Part shown: positions 15,042 to 24,275 of the stretch, in pieces | How positions within the stretch are numbered: the first letter of the stretch is position 1 | How the letters are laid out: each line of letters begins with the position of its first letter | NCBI GenBank assembly: GCA_964504335.1 | Contig: CAZDET010000028.1 | Location: 1 to 59,497, forward strand | DNA length: 59,497 bases | Source: CAZDET01 sp964504335 | GTDB taxonomy: Bacteria > Bacteroidota > Bacteroidia > Chitinophagales > Saprospiraceae | Direction: 5' to 3' | Program-made: the position numbers and the translations under genes | Notes under the pieces: model-generated | The model's input: the letters and a program-made list of their open reading frames with translations, nothing else | Database searches by the model: none | Told to the model about the DNA's origin: nothing

Positions 15042-16193
15042 ATGATGCGCTACCCACTTACCCTGCTCCTAATCGCTCTCCTTCTCACCCTGTCTTCGTG
15101 CGGCAATATCAATCCGCCTACCCCGAAGCTATTTCGCAAGGCCCCGACGGAGCTACCCCTGGATCGAGTCCAGCTGCCTGACGGCTTCCAGATTGATGTG
15201 TTTGCCGAAGGCGTCACGAATGCCCGATCGATGGATCTGACTCCCAACGGCACACTCTTTGTAGGAACGCGCGGTGAGGGAAAGGTCTACGCGCTCGTCG
15301 ATCGCGATCAGGATATGCACGCCGACACCGTGTATACACTGGCGGAAGATCTCACGCTACCCAACGGGGTGGCCTGGCGCGACGGTGATCTTTACGTGGC
15401 GGAGGTGAATCGCATTTTGCGCTTTCGCGACATTGAGTCCAGGTTGGATAATCCCGGAGAGCCGGAAGTAGTGTACGACGGCTACCCCACCGAGAAGCAC
15501 CACGGCTGGAAATTTATTGATTTCGGCCCCGACGGAAAACTCTATGTGCCGGTGGGAGCACCCTGTAATATCTGTCTGGAAGACGATCCGGTTTACGCCA
15601 GTCTTACACAGCTGGATGTAACTACCGGGGAGATGAAAGTAGTGCAATCCGGTATTCGCAATACCGTGGGCTTTACCTGGCACCCCGATGATCAGGCCCT
15701 CTGGTTTACGGATAACGGACGGGACCGCCTTGGCGACAATCAGCCTTCCTGCGAGCTTAATCGCGCACCCCGCGAGGGGATGCACTTCGGCTATCCCTTT
15801 TGCCACCAGGGCGATTTGCCAGACCCCGAGTTTGGCGAACAGGCACCTTGCAGCGATTTCACGCCGCCGGTTCAAAACCTGGGGCCCCACGTAGCGCCGC
15901 TGGGCGTGGAGTTTTACACCGGAGCCATGTTTCCGGATAGCCTGCAAAAGCAGTTACTCATTGCCGAACACGGTTCCTGGAACCGCTCCAGAAAAATTGG
16001 GTATCGTCTGATGCTCGTTACCCTGGACGGCAACGAAGCCACCTCCTACCAACCCTTTGCGACGGGCTGGCTCGACGAAGAATCGGATGATGTATGGGGA
16101 CGGCCGGTGGATATCGAGCACCTGCCCGATGGCTCACTGTTGGTCTCCGACGATTACGCAGACGCTATTTATCGCATCTACTACGAAGGATAA
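15042..16193 (+). CDS. PQQ-type sugar dehydrogenase-like lipoprotein
   Basis: The ATG at 15042 starts a lipoprotein signal (MMRYPLTLLLIALLLTLSSCG, lipobox LSSC). The frame is open upstream to 14961, but this start is clearly better. The mature part is a glucose/sorbosone dehydrogenase-type beta-propeller: GTLFVGTRGEGKVYAL, LPNGVAWRDGDLYVAEVNRI, HHGWKFIDFGPDGKLYVPVG, WFTDNGRDRLGDNQPSCELN. It has six or more Cys residues in the middle, as many secreted members do. Such proteins oxidise sugars with PQQ in the periplasm or outer membrane; the true substrate is unknown. TACCTTTC (14987-14994), one base off the -7 consensus, may be its promoter. Confidence 0.85.
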   Translation: MMRYPLTLLLIALLLTLSSCGNINPPTPKLFRKAPTELPLDRVQLPDGFQIDVFAEGVTNARSMDLTPNGTLFVGTRGEGKVYALVDRDQDMHADTVYTLAEDLTLPNGVAWRDGDLYVAEVNRILRFRDIESRLDNPGEPEVVYDGYPTEKHHGWKFIDFGPDGKLYVPVGAPCNICLEDDPVYASLTQLDVTTGEMKVVQSGIRNTVGFTWHPDDQALWFTDNGRDRLGDNQPSCELNRAPREGMHFGYPFCHQGDLPDPEFGEQAPCSDFTPPVQNLGPHVAPLGVEFYTGAMFPDSLQKQLLIAEHGSWNRSRKIGYRLMLVTLDGNEATSYQPFATGWLDEESDDVWGRPVDIEHLPDGSLLVSDDYADAIYRIYYEG

Positions 16194-16261
16194 TCGGGTA
16201 AATTCTTTGAGTCGTACCTTGTGGCACTATTCTTAATGTTTTACTCGATTAACCCTACTAC

Positions 16262-16909
16262 CTAACCGGAGACAACTTCAGTATTGACCTCTTTCAAGAG
16301 GACAATGACCTCCTTTTGGAAGGTAATGGCCTTATCCTTATTGTACCACTTTTGGAGGTCTACCTTGAGGTCATTCCAAATCTTTTTCTCTGCTTCCCGG
16401 TCGATGCCCTTGGCGATTTCCGCTTTGGCATCGTAGACCATCTGCTGGGCTGGTTCCGGCCGGGGGCCCCAGCGGCCAAGTACGTCGGATGTTTCTGCGT
16501 CCAGAGCGATAATGATGGGAATGGATCGGGTACCCCTGGTCAGAAAGGCGTCCATGATGGCGGGATGCTCATCGCGGAGGAGGATGCGCAACTGGAGCTT
16601 ATCCGTTCGCTCTACCATTCGATTTAGAAAGGGCAGGAGGTTAGCGGCATCGCCGCACCATGCTTCACTAAGAACCAGTAAAACGAGCGGCCGGTTGAGT
16701 TGGGAAAGTACCTCGATGGTCTCCGCTTCGAGCTTGGCGGTACGGTCGAGCCGATCCATGCGGATGTTGTTGAGGCGGGTGTATTCCAGAAGAGAAGGGC
16801 TGTGGTTTTCTCCGGTAGTTTGGCCGACTTTGTAGAGGTCTATAGACAGTTGTCGATAGGCGCCATAGGTCATTCCTCCGGCAACCAATAGTCTGTCGAT
16901 TTGCTTCAT
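16262..16909 (-). CDS. Thioredoxin-family protein with a single active-site Cys
   Basis: From the ATG at 16909 the protein is 215 aa with no signal peptide. The middle holds a thioredoxin-like fold with PLVLLVLSEAWCGDAANLLPF: the usual WCxxC is WCGD, so the resolving Cys is replaced by Asp and the second position of the pair is lost. RSIPIIIALD carries the cis-Pro loop. It matches the cytoplasmic 'thioredoxin family protein' group of Bacteroidota, where this single-Cys site is common. The long N-terminal helix part may bind a partner. The frame extends to a TTG at 16996, overlapping the upstream gene, but MKQIDRLL is the more natural start. Confidence 0.8.
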   Translation of the reverse strand: MKQIDRLLVAGGMTYGAYRQLSIDLYKVGQTTGENHSPSLLEYTRLNNIRMDRLDRTAKLEAETIEVLSQLNRPLVLLVLSEAWCGDAANLLPFLNRMVERTDKLQLRILLRDEHPAIMDAFLTRGTRSIPIIIALDAETSDVLGRWGPRPEPAQQMVYDAKAEIAKGIDREAEKKIWNDLKVDLQKWYNKDKAITFQKEVIVLLKEVNTEVVSG

Positions 16910-16992
16910 GCCGCGATTTTTTTGTTCACATCTCCACGAGAGGGCTACGAGAGCACGCTCGTAATATGAAAGCTTATCAACAGGTCGATTGT

Positions 16993-19233
16993 TCAACGGA
17001 GCAGATGCTCCAGTCTTCGGAAGCTTTCCTGGTTTTCGGGGAGGTTGATGGCCTGAAGGATTTGCTGGCGTTCTTGCTCGGGAATGTGAAAGGAGATAGT
17101 CGCCTCCAGTTGATTTTCTTCGACGGGGCGGTAAATGAATCGGACGACATCAAACTGGTCGGGCCCCAGCAAATTGTAGATGAACCCCAGGCTGTTATCT
17201 TGCTCAAACTCCTGTAAAACCAACAGTTTACCAGCGATCCCCAGCGGATCGAGCAGAGAAGCAAACAGGCCGCGATCGGCGCTGGAAGATATTTCCTCGA
17301 TGCGCTCCGAACTACTCACCTGAATGATAACCACCCCGCTGGTATTTTCCCGAATCCATTCCTGAAAAACCTGGATAAAGCGCGTAGCGGAAAGGATGCC
17401 GTAGTTGTCGCGGAAGCCGGCATCCATAACGGCTACCTGAGGATCGGTGGGCAAATGCACCAGCGGCAACACGTAGGGATAGGTGGCATTCATCCGCAAT
17501 CCGGTAGTGAAGCGCAGGCTATCCGCATCGTGACCACGGAGAAGCCGGCCAAAGTCGACGGCATCGATTTCGAAGGCTCCGGGGTGGCGAAGGGCAGTGG
17601 GCGCCGCCATCATAAAGGATACCGGCTGAGTAGAAATAACCAACCGGCGGCCATCATTTACTACGCTCGGTGTCAGGTAGAGCATGGGAATTTCGGCGGC
17701 CGTCTCCGCTGCCCGGTAGTCGGAAAGCGGCCGTGCGAAAACCTGTCCGGTGTTTTCATCAAATTGCTGCTCGAAGCTGTAGGCGCGATCCTTGAAGTAG
17801 GTCTTGTCGCCGAGCCGGAAGCGCGACCAGGGCAGAAACACATCATTGGAAACCAGCGTAAAGAAAATGGGATTGAGCAAATCCTTGCTGATGGTTTCAA
17901 TGTGCGTGGGGTCGCCGAAAGAGGGCGGCCCTCCGCGCTGCTCGAGCCAGAATTGCTCGCGCAAATACGACAGGCCGATCATCCCTCCGGAAGCCCCGGT
18001 GATCAGTACGGTGCGATCCATCAACCGATGATCGAGCAGACTGTCCGTTACCTGCATGACGCGCGTGGTCCAGATGGCAGCGCGGAGACCGCCGCCGCTT
18101 ACGGCAAGGAGGATCATTTTCGGTTTGTCTGCGCGCTGCTTGGCTTTCCAACGATTTAGAATCTCGATGGTACGCCGGCGATCCTGCTCGACGGTATCGG
18201 GATGATAGATAGCCTCCAGCGCGTCGTAGCTGTATTCGGAGGGAGGCACGGTATAGTCGAGTCCGTAGGCCAGGTTATGCCGTTCGAACGGAGGGAGGGT
18301 CGTCAGATAATTGGCTACGATCAGAAATCCGATGAAAATCAGCATGCGCCATTCGTTGAACCAATAAGTGACAGCACCGATAACTGCCGTGATCAGGCTG
18401 AAAAAAATGAACACGCTGGCACCGGCGGGAATCCGGAAATAGGCAAATTTCACCAGATAGCCCAGCATGAGCAGCAGCAGCATCGTGAGCAGTTGCAGGA
18501 TGAGCGCGTTGAGGTGGTTTTGCCGGAAAATGTTCATCAGCATACTCGATTCGTAGTGCGCTACGCTGCGCACATACCGAGCGCGGAAATTTTCCGTTAG
18601 ATAAGAGCGCACGGGGATGCGGTTCTGATCGAGCTTGATGTAGTCCAGATCGACTTTGCGGTGGCCCGGCGCAAATTTGTGGGAAAGATTAGGAGGAAGT
18701 TCGTCGACGAAGCGGTAGCTGGAAATATCCCAATTGGTGTACTGAAAGTACAAAGCATACAACAGCACGACCACTCCGGTGCCCAACACCAAACCCAGCA
18801 GATCGAGTGCAATGGCATCCGAAGACATGTTTTGGTACAGAAACTGGAAATAGGCAATCAACCCGCCGTAGAATAAGAAAAAGCCCAACGGTAAGAGGCC
18901 GTTGTTGATGCAAAACTTGGTGAAGGGGCGGGATAGACTGGCTAAAAACGGAAAGTACTGGGAGGAAAGCAGGTAAGTCGTCAGATTCCAACTCATCCAG
19001 AAGCCTCCGAAGGCAATACCGACGAAGAAGAAGCTAAAAAAATCGACACTCCCCAAATACTCCGGGTCCACAAATAGATACTGGGCCCCCAGCCGCCGAC
19101 CGATCAGCCCGGTCATCAGCGCCAGGAGTAGCAACCACTGAAACAACAACAGGAGATTAGACCGCAGGTGCAGAAAGAGCAACTGCAGTGGGAACGACCG
19201 GATAATACGGAGTAAAAACGCGCGTATGCTCAT
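16993..19233 (-). CDS. Patatin-like phospholipase with multi-pass membrane N-terminus
   Basis: A 746-aa protein. The first 340 residues hold about seven hydrophobic segments (for example near 25-45, 65-85, 115-135, 145-165 and three around 250-310). The rest is a patatin-like lipase: oxyanion loop AVSGGGLRAA near residue 378, nucleophile Ser in ITGASGGMIG near 413, and the dyad Asp in MDAGFRDNYG near 602. Patatins cleave acyl esters of phospholipids. Having the catalytic domain fused to a polytopic anchor suggests action at the inner membrane. It is divergent from ugd and ends just upstream of the thioredoxin-like gene, likely one transcript. Confidence 0.85.
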   Translation of the reverse strand: MSIRAFLLRIIRSFPLQLLFLHLRSNLLLLFQWLLLLALMTGLIGRRLGAQYLFVDPEYLGSVDFFSFFFVGIAFGGFWMSWNLTTYLLSSQYFPFLASLSRPFTKFCINNGLLPLGFFLFYGGLIAYFQFLYQNMSSDAIALDLLGLVLGTGVVVLLYALYFQYTNWDISSYRFVDELPPNLSHKFAPGHRKVDLDYIKLDQNRIPVRSYLTENFRARYVRSVAHYESSMLMNIFRQNHLNALILQLLTMLLLLMLGYLVKFAYFRIPAGASVFIFFSLITAVIGAVTYWFNEWRMLIFIGFLIVANYLTTLPPFERHNLAYGLDYTVPPSEYSYDALEAIYHPDTVEQDRRRTIEILNRWKAKQRADKPKMILLAVSGGGLRAAIWTTRVMQVTDSLLDHRLMDRTVLITGASGGMIGLSYLREQFWLEQRGGPPSFGDPTHIETISKDLLNPIFFTLVSNDVFLPWSRFRLGDKTYFKDRAYSFEQQFDENTGQVFARPLSDYRAAETAAEIPMLYLTPSVVNDGRRLVISTQPVSFMMAAPTALRHPGAFEIDAVDFGRLLRGHDADSLRFTTGLRMNATYPYVLPLVHLPTDPQVAVMDAGFRDNYGILSATRFIQVFQEWIRENTSGVVIIQVSSSERIEEISSSADRGLFASLLDPLGIAGKLLVLQEFEQDNSLGFIYNLLGPDQFDVVRFIYRPVEENQLEATISFHIPEQERQQILQAINLPENQESFRRLEHLLR

Positions 19234-19396
19234 GGTTATCCCTATCTAGTAAACCAGGGCGGATCGGCTCGGTTTTCATACCGATGATCACCTAAGTGCC
19301 AGCTTTCCCTAATTTCGCCTCAAATAATGAACCTCATTTACCTGATTTTAAGTATAGAGGATTCTAATTACACAATTCGATAAAATCGGACGCAAC

Positions 19397-20734
19397 ATGA
19401 ACATTGCTGTAGTCGGAACCGGATATGTCGGCCTCGTTACCGGCACCTGTTTTGCGGAAACAGGAAACCAAGTTATCTGCGTAGATATCGACGCCGACAA
19501 AGTAGCGCGTATGCGCCGGGGGGAAGTCCCCATTTACGAACCTGGCTTGGAGCTGCTCTTCGAACGCAACACCAAGCAAGGACGGCTCCATTTCACCACC
19601 GATCTTGCCGAAGCGATCGGCCCGGCCCAGATCATCTTTTTGGCGTTGCCTACGCCTCCGGGGGAAGACGGCTCCGCCGATCTTTCGTACATTCTCAATG
19701 TAGCGAATGATCTCAGCCATATTATTACCGACTACAAGGTAATTGTGGATAAAAGTACGGTTCCCGTCGGTACTGCCGAAAAAGTGCACGCCATTTTGGC
19801 CGATAATCTGAGCGAGGATCTCTTCGACGTGGTTTCCAATCCCGAATTTCTGCGGGAGGGCGTTGCCGTCGACGACTTCCTCAAACCCGATCGCGTCGTG
19901 GTCGGAACGAGCAGCAAGCGGGCCGAAAAGCTGATGCAACAACTGTACGAGCCCTTCGTACGTCAGGGGAATCCGATCATCATCATGGATGAGCGCTCGG
20001 CAGAAATGACCAAGTACGCCGCCAACTCCTACCTCGCCACCCGCATTTCGTTTATGAACGAAATCGCCAACTTGTGCGAGCAGGTAGGTGCCAACGTCGA
20101 TATGGTGCGCCGGGGCATGGGTAGTGATACCCGCATCGGAAAGCGCTTCCTGTTCCCGGGAGTGGGCTACGGCGGTAGCTGCTTCCCCAAGGATGTCAAG
20201 GCACTGGCAAAGACCGCTGAGGAATTTACCTACGACTTTCGCATTCTCAAGTCGGTTATGGGCGTCAATGACCAGCAGCGCCTGCGCATTGCCGAAAAAA
20301 TCCTGGCCTACTACAACAACGATGTGAAGGGCAAAACCATCGCCCTGTGGGGCCTGGCCTTCAAGCCGAATACCGACGATATCCGCGAGGCACCCGCACT
20401 GTATACCATCGATACGCTGCTCGAAGCTGGAGCTCACATCAAGGCATACGACCCCGAGGCCATGGAAAACATCCGTGCCATCTACGGCGACCGGGTCACG
20501 CTGGTAAGCGATCAGTACGAAGCGCTGATCGATGCCGACGTGCTGGCCATCATGACCGAATGGTCGGTATTCCGCACTCCGAGCTTTGAGGTAATAAAGA
20601 ACCTTTTGCACGAGCCGGTCATCTTCGACGGCCGTAACCTCTACGACCTCGATCGGATTAAGGAATATGGGTTCTACTACGACAGTATCGGCCGCAACCT
20701 CGTAGATGGTCGCGTGCCTGTACACAATGATTAA
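19397..20734 (+). CDS. ugd: UDP-glucose 6-dehydrogenase
   Basis: The enzyme oxidises UDP-glucose to UDP-glucuronate with 2 NAD+, feeding capsule, exopolysaccharide or LPS sugars. The 445-aa protein has the N-terminal NAD motif VVGTGYVGLVTG (residues 5-16), the conserved STVPVGTAEKV stretch, the hinge Lys and Asn region, and catalytic Cys262 in GYGGSCFPKD. The C-terminal domain has LWGLAFKPNTDDIREAP. It could in principle be a UDP-ManNAc or GDP-mannose dehydrogenase, but the C-site motifs fit Ugd best. It shares a 163-bp divergent region with the patatin gene. TAATTTCG (19310-19317) is a weak -7 candidate. Confidence 0.93.
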   Translation: MNIAVVGTGYVGLVTGTCFAETGNQVICVDIDADKVARMRRGEVPIYEPGLELLFERNTKQGRLHFTTDLAEAIGPAQIIFLALPTPPGEDGSADLSYILNVANDLSHIITDYKVIVDKSTVPVGTAEKVHAILADNLSEDLFDVVSNPEFLREGVAVDDFLKPDRVVVGTSSKRAEKLMQQLYEPFVRQGNPIIIMDERSAEMTKYAANSYLATRISFMNEIANLCEQVGANVDMVRRGMGSDTRIGKRFLFPGVGYGGSCFPKDVKALAKTAEEFTYDFRILKSVMGVNDQQRLRIAEKILAYYNNDVKGKTIALWGLAFKPNTDDIREAPALYTIDTLLEAGAHIKAYDPEAMENIRAIYGDRVTLVSDQYEALIDADVLAIMTEWSVFRTPSFEVIKNLLHEPVIFDGRNLYDLDRIKEYGFYYDSIGRNLVDGRVPVHND

Positions 20735-20772
20735 TAATGAAGCGTTACAGTGGATAAAGGAAACTGCAACGC

Positions 20773-21393
20773 ATGAATGATCGGATTTGTCTGGGTTTCT
20801 TCGTCCTGCTCATAGGGATACTTGGGTGTTCGAATAACCTGGAAACCATCGAAGAATACGATGAGCTGGGTTACACCGAGCGCTATCAGCGCAATAAGGA
20901 AACCCTCGTCAAGGAAGGGGCCTTTCGGCGCTACAATCCGGAGGGGCAGCTGGTAGAGCTGGCTACCTACCGTAGCGACACCCTGGTGGGCCAGCGCATT
21001 CTCTTCACAGATCAGGGCGATACCCTGATTGTCGAAAATTATCGCGGTGGGGTCTTTGAAGGGCCCTACCGCAAATATTTTGAGGACCTCCCTCAGGTGC
21101 AGCAGAAAGGCCAGTTCACCGACGGCCGCATGGAAGGAACCTGGACCAGTTACTATTCCAATGGAGAACTGCGCGAACGCGTGGCCTTCGCCAATAATCA
21201 GGAAGAAGGACCCTTTCGCGAGTGGCACGACAACGGGAAGCTGAAAGCTGAAGGTACCTACCGCAATGGCGACAATGAGGACGGCGAGTTGCGGCTCTAC
21301 GACGAAAACGGTAACCTGGAGCGCATCATGCAATGCGATATGGGGGTTTGCCGAACGACCTGGACGCCCGAGCAAGGCCCCGCTTCGGAATGA
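20773..21393 (+). CDS. YwqK-family MORN-repeat lipoprotein
   Basis: A 206-aa lipoprotein (signal with GILGCS lipobox, Cys19). The rest is built of MORN_2-type repeats of about 22 residues, for example YNPEGQLVELATYR, YYSNGELRERVAF, WHDNGKLKAEGTYR and YDENGNLERIM. Databases often call this family 'toxin-antitoxin YwqK antitoxin', but nothing next to it looks like a toxin, and in Bacteroidota such lipoproteins are common envelope proteins of unknown role. It follows ugd after 38 bases. Confidence 0.8.
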   Translation: MNDRICLGFFVLLIGILGCSNNLETIEEYDELGYTERYQRNKETLVKEGAFRRYNPEGQLVELATYRSDTLVGQRILFTDQGDTLIVENYRGGVFEGPYRKYFEDLPQVQQKGQFTDGRMEGTWTSYYSNGELRERVAFANNQEEGPFREWHDNGKLKAEGTYRNGDNEDGELRLYDENGNLERIMQCDMGVCRTTWTPEQGPASE

Positions 21394-21490
21394 CCACCTG
21401 GTAAATTGGCGGACAGAAAACCGGCTTGTTAACGTATACTTGCACGGCCTATTAAGTCGTACTGATCCTGTTAGTGCACCATCCAATCGT

Positions 21491-22564
21491 ATGAAGCTAC
21501 CGCTACCCCTCTTCGGCCTTTTCCTGGCCGTGTTCGTTGTGCTACTTACCCACGCAAAAACTGATGCGCAGGCGATCGGCGGGCGATTTATTTACGAGTC
21601 GCTCAATCTATCTCCTTCGGCTCGGGTCTCCAGCCTCGGTGGCCACCACATCGCCGTAGCCGACGACGACATCAACCTGGCCGCCCGCAATCCCGCGCTG
21701 CTCAACCCCGCCATGCACGAGGCCATATCGTTCAGCTACGGCTTCCATCCGGCGGAGATCGGCTACGGATACGTAGCCTTCGGCCTGCACCAGGCCAACT
21801 GGGAGACGACCCTCCAGGGCAGCATCCAGTTTACGAACTACGGCGATTTGACCCGCCGGGAAATCGACGGGCAGGAGGTTGGGACCTTCAGTGCGGGCGA
21901 TTACATTTTCACTATCGGTGCGGCCCGGGTATTTGAGGAGCGCATCACGGTAGGAGCTAATCTCAAGTTGCTGAACTCCAACCTCGAAAACTATTCGAGT
22001 TTTGGCATCGCCGGCGACATCGCCGCCCTTTATCAGGATACGGCCAGCCGCTTCAACCTCACCTTTTTGGTGCGGAATATCGGTACCCAGCTGAGCAGCT
22101 ACACGGAAGCCGAGCTCGACGAGCCACTCCCCTTCGAAATACAGGTTGGTTTGTCAAAACGCCTCAAGTACCTTCCGTTTCGATTCAGCATCATCTATCG
22201 CTACCTCGATCGCTGGAACATACTATACGACGATCCCAATCTACAGGACGAAAGCATCTTCCTCGGCGAAGAAGCCGCCGAGCGCAGCGGCAGCAGTATC
22301 TGGTTTGATAATTTCTTCCGGCACTTCGTATTCAATGGCGAACTGCTGTTGGGGAAGCGCGAAAATTTCCGCTTGCGCGTCGGCTACAACCACCTCATCC
22401 GCAAAGAACTATCCGTCAATGACCTGCGTAGCCTCGCCGGATTTACCTTCGGGGCGGGGATTAAAGTCAGCCGTTTTCGCATCGATTACGGCCGGTCTAC
22501 CTTTCACCTCGGTGGTGGGGTGAATCACTTTACGGTGTCAACGAATTTTGAGGAGTTTCGGTAA
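21491..22564 (+). CDS. porQ: Type IX secretion system protein PorQ
   Basis: PorQ is an outer-membrane protein of the type IX secretion attachment complex, with the sortase PorU and PorV/PorZ. The ATG at 21491 gives 357 aa starting with a signal peptide that ends near KTDAQA. The mature part has the PorQ-type start (GGRFIYESLNLSPSARVSSLGG followed by AARNPALLNPAMH) and the amphipathic strands of a FadL-like barrel ending in VSTNFEEFR. The frame is open upstream to 21266, overlapping the previous gene, but only this start yields a signal peptide. TATACTTG at 21435-21442 is a weak promoter candidate. Confidence 0.9.
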   Translation: MKLPLPLFGLFLAVFVVLLTHAKTDAQAIGGRFIYESLNLSPSARVSSLGGHHIAVADDDINLAARNPALLNPAMHEAISFSYGFHPAEIGYGYVAFGLHQANWETTLQGSIQFTNYGDLTRREIDGQEVGTFSAGDYIFTIGAARVFEERITVGANLKLLNSNLENYSSFGIAGDIAALYQDTASRFNLTFLVRNIGTQLSSYTEAELDEPLPFEIQVGLSKRLKYLPFRFSIIYRYLDRWNILYDDPNLQDESIFLGEEAAERSGSSIWFDNFFRHFVFNGELLLGKRENFRLRVGYNHLIRKELSVNDLRSLAGFTFGAGIKVSRFRIDYGRSTFHLGGGVNHFTVSTNFEEFR

Positions 22565-22566
22565 GG

Positions 22567-22586
22567 GCTCGGCTGGCCAGCCGAGC
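22567..22586. terminator. 20-bp perfect palindrome between convergent genes
   Basis: GCTCGGCTGG is followed directly by its reverse complement, filling the gap between the porQ stop (22564) and the stop of the minus-strand adenylyltransferase (22587). It is a likely bidirectional terminator, although T-tracts are short on both sides. Confidence 0.65.
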
Positions 22587-23081
22587 TTATGCCTCTTCCG
22601 CAGTTCGAATCTTTTCGATAATCATCGAACTCGAATATCCTTCCAAAAAAGACAGTACCCGTACGTCTCCACCCCAGCTCCGTACTTCCGGAGCTCCGAC
22701 GATCGTTTCGGGGCGGTAGTCGCCCCCCTTCACCAGAATGTCGGGTTTCAGGAGGGTAATCAAATCGATGGGCGTATCGGCTTCAAACAGTACGACGAGA
22801 TCCACCATCAGCAGAGATGCCAGGAGCAACGCGCGCGCCTCCTGGTCCATGACGGGGCGGGTGGTGCCCTTGAGGCGCCGCACGCTGACGTCCGCGTTCA
22901 AGCCGACGATCAGGTGGGTGCCCAGGGCACGAGCTTCGGAGAGATAGTGCAGATGACCGGGGTGGACGAGGTCAAATACGCCATTGGTAAATACGATTCG
23001 CGCATGGGTGGCACGCCAGGTATTGACCAATCTAAGGGCTTGTTCGGAGGGTAGAATTTTAGAAGAAATATAATCGATCAT
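22587..23081 (-). CDS. rfaE2: D-glycero-beta-D-manno-heptose 1-phosphate adenylyltransferase (RfaE2 / HldE C-domain)
   Basis: The enzyme transfers AMP to heptose 1-phosphate, giving ADP-heptose for the LPS core. The 164-aa protein is the stand-alone nucleotidyltransferase domain: IVFTNGVFDLVHPGHLHYL with the HxGH motif, then GLNADVSVRRLKG and the PDILVKGGDY segment. The kinase half is absent, as in many Bacteroidota. A much longer frame runs upstream, but it is an out-of-frame reading of the next gene. The ATG at 23081 overlaps the stop of the UPF0104 gene by ATGA. Confidence 0.9.
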   Translation of the reverse strand: MIDYISSKILPSEQALRLVNTWRATHARIVFTNGVFDLVHPGHLHYLSEARALGTHLIVGLNADVSVRRLKGTTRPVMDQEARALLLASLLMVDLVVLFEADTPIDLITLLKPDILVKGGDYRPETIVGAPEVRSWGGDVRVLSFLEGYSSSMIIEKIRTAEEA

Positions 23082-24145
23082 GCCGGTTCGGCTTTGGGTA
23101 CGCGATGGGTTTGATTGATGATGGGTAATAATACCAAAGAGGCCAGGCCAAGAATGACATTGCAGCCCAATTGGATGGTGAAGAACGAAATATTGGCCCA
23201 CGAAAAACCGTCGTCGCCCGGAATGCCATAGAGTCCAAGGGCCGTTTGGGCGAGAAAGTGGTAAGTGCCCATACCACCCGGCGAGGGAATAACGATACCC
23301 CAGCCGCCGAATACGAAGGTGGTCAGGCCCGCAATTAACGGAAGGTGGGCCGTAGGCTCGAACGCCCAGAAGCACACGTACGTCATCAGGAAGTACATCA
23401 ACCAGATGTTGATGCTGTGGAAGATAAACCAGCCCGTTTGCCGGAGCCCGGCAATGGTGCGCAGCCCTTCGGCAAAGCCGGCGGCAATGGACCGGACCTT
23501 CCGGCCAGCCTTGGTGCGGGCCAGTGGCTTGCGGAAGAAGTACAACAGTGCTATCGCCGTCAATCCGATACCCGCCAGCAGCAAAAGCAACCCTTGGCTG
23601 GAGCCGATCCGATCGGCCAGGGCAATATTGGTCGACGCCCATGCCCAGATGCGATCGTACTCCAGAAGCAACGCCAGCGAGGTAACCAGAAGAATCGTGA
23701 GGACGTCGGCAATGCGATCGACGACGACCGTTCCCATTACCTTCTCGACGGGAATATCTTCGTAGCGTGCCATCGTGCCGGCCCGGATCAGCTCGCCGAT
23801 ACGCGGCAGACCAAGATTGGCGAAGTACCCCAGAATGATGGTCAGAAAACCATTGACGAGCCGCGGTTTGCGGCCGAGCTGGCGCAGCAGCATGTTCCAG
23901 CGGATGGCCCGGCTGATATTGCTGATAATGAACAGACCCATGACCACGGCAAGCCAACCAAAATCGGCAGTGGCAAAGTCGTTGAGTACTTTGCGCCACA
24001 GGCTACAGTCGGCCTCCGAAATTCCCCGCAGGGCACACTCTGCCTGGTAGGCCTCATTTTGCTTGCGGTAGACCAAGTAGAGGATGCCCACACCCGTGCC
24101 CAAAAAAACAATGAATTGAAGGGCTGTTTTCAGCTTCTTGTTCAT
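23078..24145 (-). CDS. UPF0104 / lysylphosphatidylglycerol synthase TM-region family protein
   Basis: A 355-aa polytopic membrane protein with about eight segments, related to the flippase part of MprF (PF03706): SNISRAIRWNMLLRQLGRKP, GYFANLGLPRIGELIRAG, and VVVDRIADVLTILLV are family hallmarks. It has no soluble aminoacyl-transferase domain. Stand-alone members are thought to move lipids or lipid-linked glycans across the membrane, but the substrate is unknown. It sits upstream of and overlaps the heptose adenylyltransferase, hinting at an envelope role. Confidence 0.85.
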   Translation of the reverse strand: MNKKLKTALQFIVFLGTGVGILYLVYRKQNEAYQAECALRGISEADCSLWRKVLNDFATADFGWLAVVMGLFIISNISRAIRWNMLLRQLGRKPRLVNGFLTIILGYFANLGLPRIGELIRAGTMARYEDIPVEKVMGTVVVDRIADVLTILLVTSLALLLEYDRIWAWASTNIALADRIGSSQGLLLLLAGIGLTAIALLYFFRKPLARTKAGRKVRSIAAGFAEGLRTIAGLRQTGWFIFHSINIWLMYFLMTYVCFWAFEPTAHLPLIAGLTTFVFGGWGIVIPSPGGMGTYHFLAQTALGLYGIPGDDGFSWANISFFTIQLGCNVILGLASLVLLPIINQTHRVPKAEPA

Positions 24146-24150
24146 GTAGT

Positions 24151-24198
24151 CAGATTGCGAAATTGCGAGGTGGCGGGATGATGAGGTGGTGGGGTCTA
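24151..24198. repeat. Octamer-periodic spacer (array 3)
   Basis: The leader of the UPF0104 gene splits into octamers cagattgc, gaaattgc, gaggtggc, gggatgat, gaggtggt, ggggtcta. The unit gaggtggc is the same word as in the array at 1152-1207, 23 kb away, but there is no inverted arm here. It lies between panD and the UPF0104 gene on the same strand. Confidence 0.6.
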
Positions 24199-24275
24199 GA
24201 AGGCGGTAGTATCTGTTGAAACGCTTAAAGCATTAAGAGATTGCCATTCGACAATCGTTAATAAACAACACATTA

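Noticed and set aside
20773..21393. Toxin-antitoxin pair suggested by the YwqK family name
   Set aside because: The neighbours are ugd and porQ; there is no toxin-like gene, and the protein is a lipoprotein with MORN repeats.
22587..23999. 470-residue minus-strand ORF apparently fusing a long N-terminal part to the heptose adenylyltransferase
   Set aside because: The first 305 residues are an out-of-frame reading of the UPF0104 gene; the real start is the ATG at 23081.
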